A stretch of DNA of 10,319 nt from positions 5,801-16,119 of the forward strand of contig NW_019091661.1 in assembly GCF_001949145.1 (NCBI RefSeq). Direction: 5' to 3'. This stretch comes from Acanthaster planci. Taxonomy: Eukaryota > Echinodermata > Asteroidea > Valvatida > Acanthasteridae. The notes below the pieces were generated by a model that had not been told where the DNA came from, did not search any database, and saw nothing but the letters and a program-made list of their open reading frames with translations. Of the stretch, positions 7,462 through 10,319 are shown piece after piece (the first letter of the stretch is position 1; every line of letters starts with the position of its first letter). The position numbers were made by a program, and so were the translations under genes.

Positions 7462-7975
7462 CCTTCGAATTTCCCCCATAGGGCTCGTCCCCGTGGCTCA
7501 CCCGGGTAGCTATAGGTTAATTCACCACCTGTCCTTCCCAGAATCAGAATCAGAATCAGTTAATGATGGGATCAATCGAGACCTCTGGTCAGTCCAGTAT
7601 TTAAACTTTGATGATGCCGTCAGCTTGGTGGTCAGACGTAGCAAAGGTGCTCTCATGGCTAAGGCTGACATCAAGTCTGCCTTCTGCCTTTTACCCATAC
7701 ACCCAGATGATTCTACCTCCGAGGCATTCGTGTTGGGGACAACACTTGTATTGACAAGGCACTGCCCATGGGGGCAGCATGCGCCCCCGCTTATTTTGAA
7801 ACAATCTCCACATTTTATTGAATGGGTCGTGCATAAGCAGTCTGGACCCTCCCACATTTGCCACTATGTGGATGATTTTTTCATGGTGGGCGGTCCAGAG
7901 GCGAAAGGTTCTTCTTCAAACACAACCCTGAGTCTATCCTCCAGAGTCCATCCTCCTCCCATTTCCAAGCCCTAG
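7462..7975 (+). pseudogene. DIRS-like reverse transcriptase fragment
   Basis: This would copy the element's RNA into DNA. It continues the gag-type ORF after a one-base shift at about 7458. NLRISPIGLVPVAHPGSYR and LIHHLSFP are followed by SVNDGI, then ALMAKADIKSAFCLLPI with the first catalytic Asp at 7667-7669. A second shift in the gggg run at 7735-7738 exposes DKALPMGAACAPAYFE. A third near 7820 restores the first frame, with HYVDDFFMVGG (YVDD at 7865-7876, both Asp kept). Serine/proline-rich nonsense follows and the frame ends at 7975. The connection domain, RNase H, methyltransferase-like domain and tyrosine recombinase of a full DIRS element are not visible. It runs on directly from the gag relic, so both belong to one copy. 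At least three frameshifts make it non-functional. Confidence 0.85.
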
Positions 7976-8594
7976 CCTTTGCACCTTTGATGTTATATAC
8001 ATGTAAGTGGGGGGGTGGTAGCTAGCTTGAGAACAAACAGGGGTTGGGCAATTAAGTTCCTAATGTCGGAAATTGTTTGGCAGGGGGTCATGACCTGTTT
8101 TGCGCCTAAAGCCCCAGTCACGGGGTGGTCTCTCCCCCATGACCCCCCGTACCTTGAGGGGTTGGGGCGGGGCAAACTTACTGGCGACTTGCCACATACC
8201 ATTACATACATGTAGTCTCTCAGTGACTGGCCACCAGTTAAAGGTTCAGCGTCTCTTGCCCGTTATCTATGTGTTACAGAATCTCGGCGTCTCTTGCCCG
8301 TTACCTATGCAAAGGGCTGAAGCATACCCAAAATCTGTGTTCCCGTGTCCTCTCAACTTCTCTGGGCCAATTGCATGTGTCCAGTTTCAGCTTTACTGAA
8401 GCAGTCCCCATAATCACAGAATTACCACCAAATTTCAACGGAGGAATCAGACATTCAGGCTTGTTGGCTTCCCCNTTTTTTTCTGCAGAATCTCCTCTTT
8501 TATTGTAGGTTAAACACTGAGGCAGGGGGGTAGCCCAGTATACTGGCCATTGTCTGACGTTAGCCTTGAAAAATTGAGATACATGTAATTACCA
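7976..8594. other. Unassigned stretch between DIRS-like and Gypsy relics
   Basis: No known domain was recognised on either strand. Plus-strand frames of 66 to 99 codons overlap one another in different registers and lack motifs, as expected of chance frames in GC-richer sequence. It may contain the decayed 3' part of the DIRS-like element. It includes the 23-bp tandem duplication at 8249-8309 and an ambiguous base, N, at 8475 next to a T-run, a likely sequencing weak point. Confidence 0.5.
8249..8309 (+). repeat. 23-bp tandem duplication, 38-bp period
   Basis: Gcgtctcttgcccgttatct-atg at 8249-8271 recurs at 8287-8309 with one change (atc to acc). The two copies are separated by 15 bp. A local duplication of about 38 bp would explain it. 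No coding or regulatory meaning is evident. Confidence 0.8.
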
Positions 8595-8637
8595 GGTTTA
8601 CTGATGAGGGACGAAATATGTTTTGTGGCCTTGAACC
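8595..8637 (+). ncRNA. Hammerhead-ribozyme-like core (probable relic or chance)
   Basis: Ctgatga (8601-8607) and gaaa (8613-8616) match the two conserved strands of a hammerhead core. They are joined by g-gga-c (8608-8612), a one-pair stem II. The bases before the core, ggttta (8595-8600), can pair with tgaacc (8632-8637) as stem I, with one G-U pair. The base at the position that should be U before the cleavage site is C (cct rather than nUH), and no good stem III is seen. Hammerheads are known in Penelope-like elements and retrozymes. A 9-bp inverted repeat, ctgatgagg (8601-8609) and cctcatcag (8642-8650), offers a competing hairpin explanation. Confidence 0.25.
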
Positions 8638-8689
8638 CTAACCTCATCAGGTGAAAACGTGTGATGCATTTTAATGCACTTGACATTTA

Positions 8690-9756
8690 GCAGCAGCCGA
8701 ACAAACTGGCCATGTTGAGACAATGGGAGCTATTCCACATAAGAAATTGACAAGCAAATCCAAGATATGCTCAACGCTGACATAATCAAACCATCAACCT
8801 CACCCTGGGCTAGCCCGGTTGTTCTTGTGAAAAAGAAGAATGGCGAATTCCGCTTTGCTATCGATTACCGTCGCCTCAATCGAGTCACAAAACCCATGTT
8901 TTTCCCTCTACCATGACCTGATGATGTATATGACACCATGGGTGAATCCCATGCTACGATACTCACTGTACTTGATCTTGCGTCAGGTTTTTGGCAAATA
9001 CCTCTGGATGAAGATAGCCGCGCGAAAACGGCTTTCACATCTCATAGTGGAAATTACCAGTTCAAGAAACTTCCCTTTGGTCTCATGAATGCACCAGTTT
9101 CCTTCCAAATGGTTATGACCCAAGTCTTGCGTGGGCTGACTTGGAAATTAGCACTCGTGTATGTGGATGGCATTATCATTTTCTCACCTGATTTTGACAC
9201 ACATCTGAAACACTTGTAGGCAGTCTTTGACCAGCTCCGTTGTGCAAACTTGAAATTGACACCCCAAAAATGCCACTTTGCTGCCAAACAGGTGACCTAC
9301 ATGTATCTGGGGCACATCATATAGAAGCAGGGGATTAAGACTGATTCCGCCAAAACATCAGCGGTTACTACTTTCCCTAAAGACCCATCAGAGGTTTGTT
9401 CATTTCTAGGTCTCTGTAACTACTGTCGTAGGTTTGTGAAAGGTTATGCCAACATAGCCGCACCCCTTAACAGACTCCTACAGAAAGACGTATCATTTAT
9501 ATGGACGGCAGATTGTGATTGTGCTTTTCACCAGCTGAAACAAGCACTTATCTCCCCACCAGTTCTCGGCTATCCCAATTTTGATTGTGAGTTCATTCTC
9601 GCTACTGATGCTAGTGGCTTTGCAATAAGTTACATCCTCTCTCAAACCGACGACAACGGTAAGGAGATTGTGATTCAGTACGGTGGGAGAGCACTCACAA
9701 AACGGTGGAGGATTCCCTGCACAGTGGAAGATTCCCTGTACAGTGGAGGATTTTGA
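8690..9756 (+). pseudogene. Ty3/Gypsy retrotransposon pol relic: reverse transcriptase and RNase H
   Basis: A full Gypsy pol carries protease, reverse transcriptase, RNase H and integrase. One frame carries the signal from 8743 to 9756, with a probable shift or breakpoint near 8740. In order: EIDKQIQDMLNADIIKPS, VVLVKKKNGEFRFAIDYRRL, then LDLASGFWQIPLDE with the first catalytic Asp (8971-9010), LPFGLMNAP, YVDG (9160-9171, where YVDD is expected), LTPQKCHF, FLGLCNYCRRFV, then the RNase H start ILATDASGFAI and ILSQ. In-frame stops are TGA 8914-8916, TAG 9217-9219 and TAG 9322-9324. There is also an extra Met-Tyr pair in VTYMYLGH. The RNase H is cut at about 9700 where a 19-bp tandem repeat begins. 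No integrase, protease or LTR is visible. It is truncated at both ends and inactive. Confidence 0.92.
9705..9751 (+). repeat. 19-bp tandem repeat, about 2.5 units, at the Gypsy breakpoint
   Basis: Gtggaggattccctgcaca (9705-9723) is followed by a unit with two changes (9724-9742) and a partial third unit starting gtggagga (9743). The array begins exactly where RNase H homology fades, and the reading frame continues through it until TGA at 9754-9756. Replication slippage at a rejoined end would explain it. Confidence 0.85.
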
Positions 9757-9759
9757 AGA

Positions 9760-9911
9760 AAGAATTCAGAGAGAGCTAAGATATTTATTTGAATATTGAT
9801 CTTTCCAACTGTTCTCTCCTCAGATTGAGTAAGATTCCTAGCAAGAGTTCTGAGGGAGTTAGGATTGATATTAATTGGAAAATAACCTGTCCACCTGTTC
9901 TCTCCTCAGAT
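9760..9911 (+). repeat. Diverged tandem pair of ~67-bp units, 84-bp period
   Basis: Units at 9760-9825 and 9843-9911 align over their length and end in an identical 17-bp block, ctgttctctcctcagat. The pyrimidine-rich block ending in cag looks like a splice acceptor, but no supported exon follows either copy on the plus strand. The left halves share aaga(a/g)ttc...gag and diverge more. It is probably a simple local duplication. Confidence 0.7.
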
Positions 9912-10319
9912 CATCTTTGTCATCTCAGTGTATGTGAGTAGCTCTGTCTCTACACCCTCCTGTGCTGCCCTATGGGTGCTGATCCACTTCTCCTGTCTGG
10001 CACAGTTCACTTGGATGGTCTTACAGGTGACGACGGACCCCTGACTCCATTCATATTCACATTTTGCGGGTACTTCCTCATTCAAATGGCTTTATACCCA
10101 GAACACCTTTTAACAGACAGCTCCACAGGTGCAAAAAAGTGGTAGATGTGGCCCTGTTGATTTTAACCCTACCGTCACACTGTACTGCCCAAAACTCCAT
10201 TCCATAGAAGGTTGGATCTGTTGGAGGAGTGGTGTCCCAGAAGGCCACACCCCCTTTCCTTCTGGTGTGACTAGTGATTCACATATTGTTTATTTCCCCA
10301 AACATGTCTGCCCTGACAC
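9906..10319 (-). pseudogene. Unrecognised, partly open minus-strand reading frame (edge-truncated)
   Basis: Read from 10319 down to the TGA at 9906-9908, one frame of 138 codons has only three internal stops. Its last ~60 codons are uninterrupted and of mixed, protein-like composition: NEEVPAKCEYEWSQG, VTCKTIQVNCARQEKW, then TYTEMTKMI and stop. A second frame is open over about 10084-10270 (GGVAFWDTTPPTDPTFYGME, AVQCDGRV), so a frameshift or an intron near 10080 is possible. I do not recognise the family. It could be a decayed transposon protein or the last exon of a host gene extending beyond the window. The cysteine content (CEY, TCK, NCA) is the only notable property. Confidence 0.35.

Noticed and set aside
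8840-9088. 82-codon plus-strand frame over the Gypsy relic
   Set aside because: It is a shadow in a different register. All Gypsy motifs are in the other frame.
1-10319. CRISPR array, bacterial defence system or operon
   Set aside because: There are no regularly spaced repeats, no prokaryotic genes or ribosome-binding sites, and all recognisable coding is eukaryotic transposon sequence.

Overview
The window looks like animal nuclear DNA from a repeat-rich genome, most likely an aquatic invertebrate. It has no operons, ribosome-binding sites or long intact genes. It holds decayed copies of several eukaryotic transposon classes (DIRS-like, Ty3/Gypsy, Penelope-like, Tc1/mariner) and tRNA-derived SINE heads. 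The species cannot be named from the sequence. One ambiguous base (N at 8475) marks it as draft sequence.

Layout. Positions 1-2300 are AT-rich and non-coding, with a ~245 bp direct repeat (R1) at both ends (1-242, 2054-2300). Positions 2310-2850 hold an inverted copy of a second repeat, R2. Positions 2851-3790 are unassigned. Positions 3794-4607 (minus strand) are a broken reverse transcriptase that looks Penelope-like. Positions 4620-5720 form a mosaic: R2 copy B, a hexanucleotide microsatellite, a rearranged tRNA-SINE head, a second SINE copy, and R2 copy C. Copy C runs directly into a minus-strand Tc1/mariner transposase remnant (about 5713-6065). Positions 6286-7975 (plus strand) are a DIRS-like relic, with gag and its cysteine/histidine zinc motif followed by a reverse transcriptase that keeps its YVDD active site but is broken by frameshifts. 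Positions 7976-8690 are mostly unassigned, with a small tandem duplication and a hammerhead-ribozyme-like core at 8595-8637. Positions 8690-9756 are a Ty3/Gypsy pol relic (reverse transcriptase then RNase H) that stays in one frame but has three stop codons and a mutated active site. The last 560 bp contain two short tandem repeats and an unrecognised, partly open minus-strand reading frame.

How the parts relate. Nothing here looks like a working system. The region is a nested graveyard in which elements of different ages inserted into or beside one another and then decayed. The most informative parts are the R2 family (three copies, internally modular, fused to a Tc1 remnant), the inverted SINE head, the hammerhead-like motif, and the unidentified minus-strand frame at the right edge. 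No host gene could be established with confidence.
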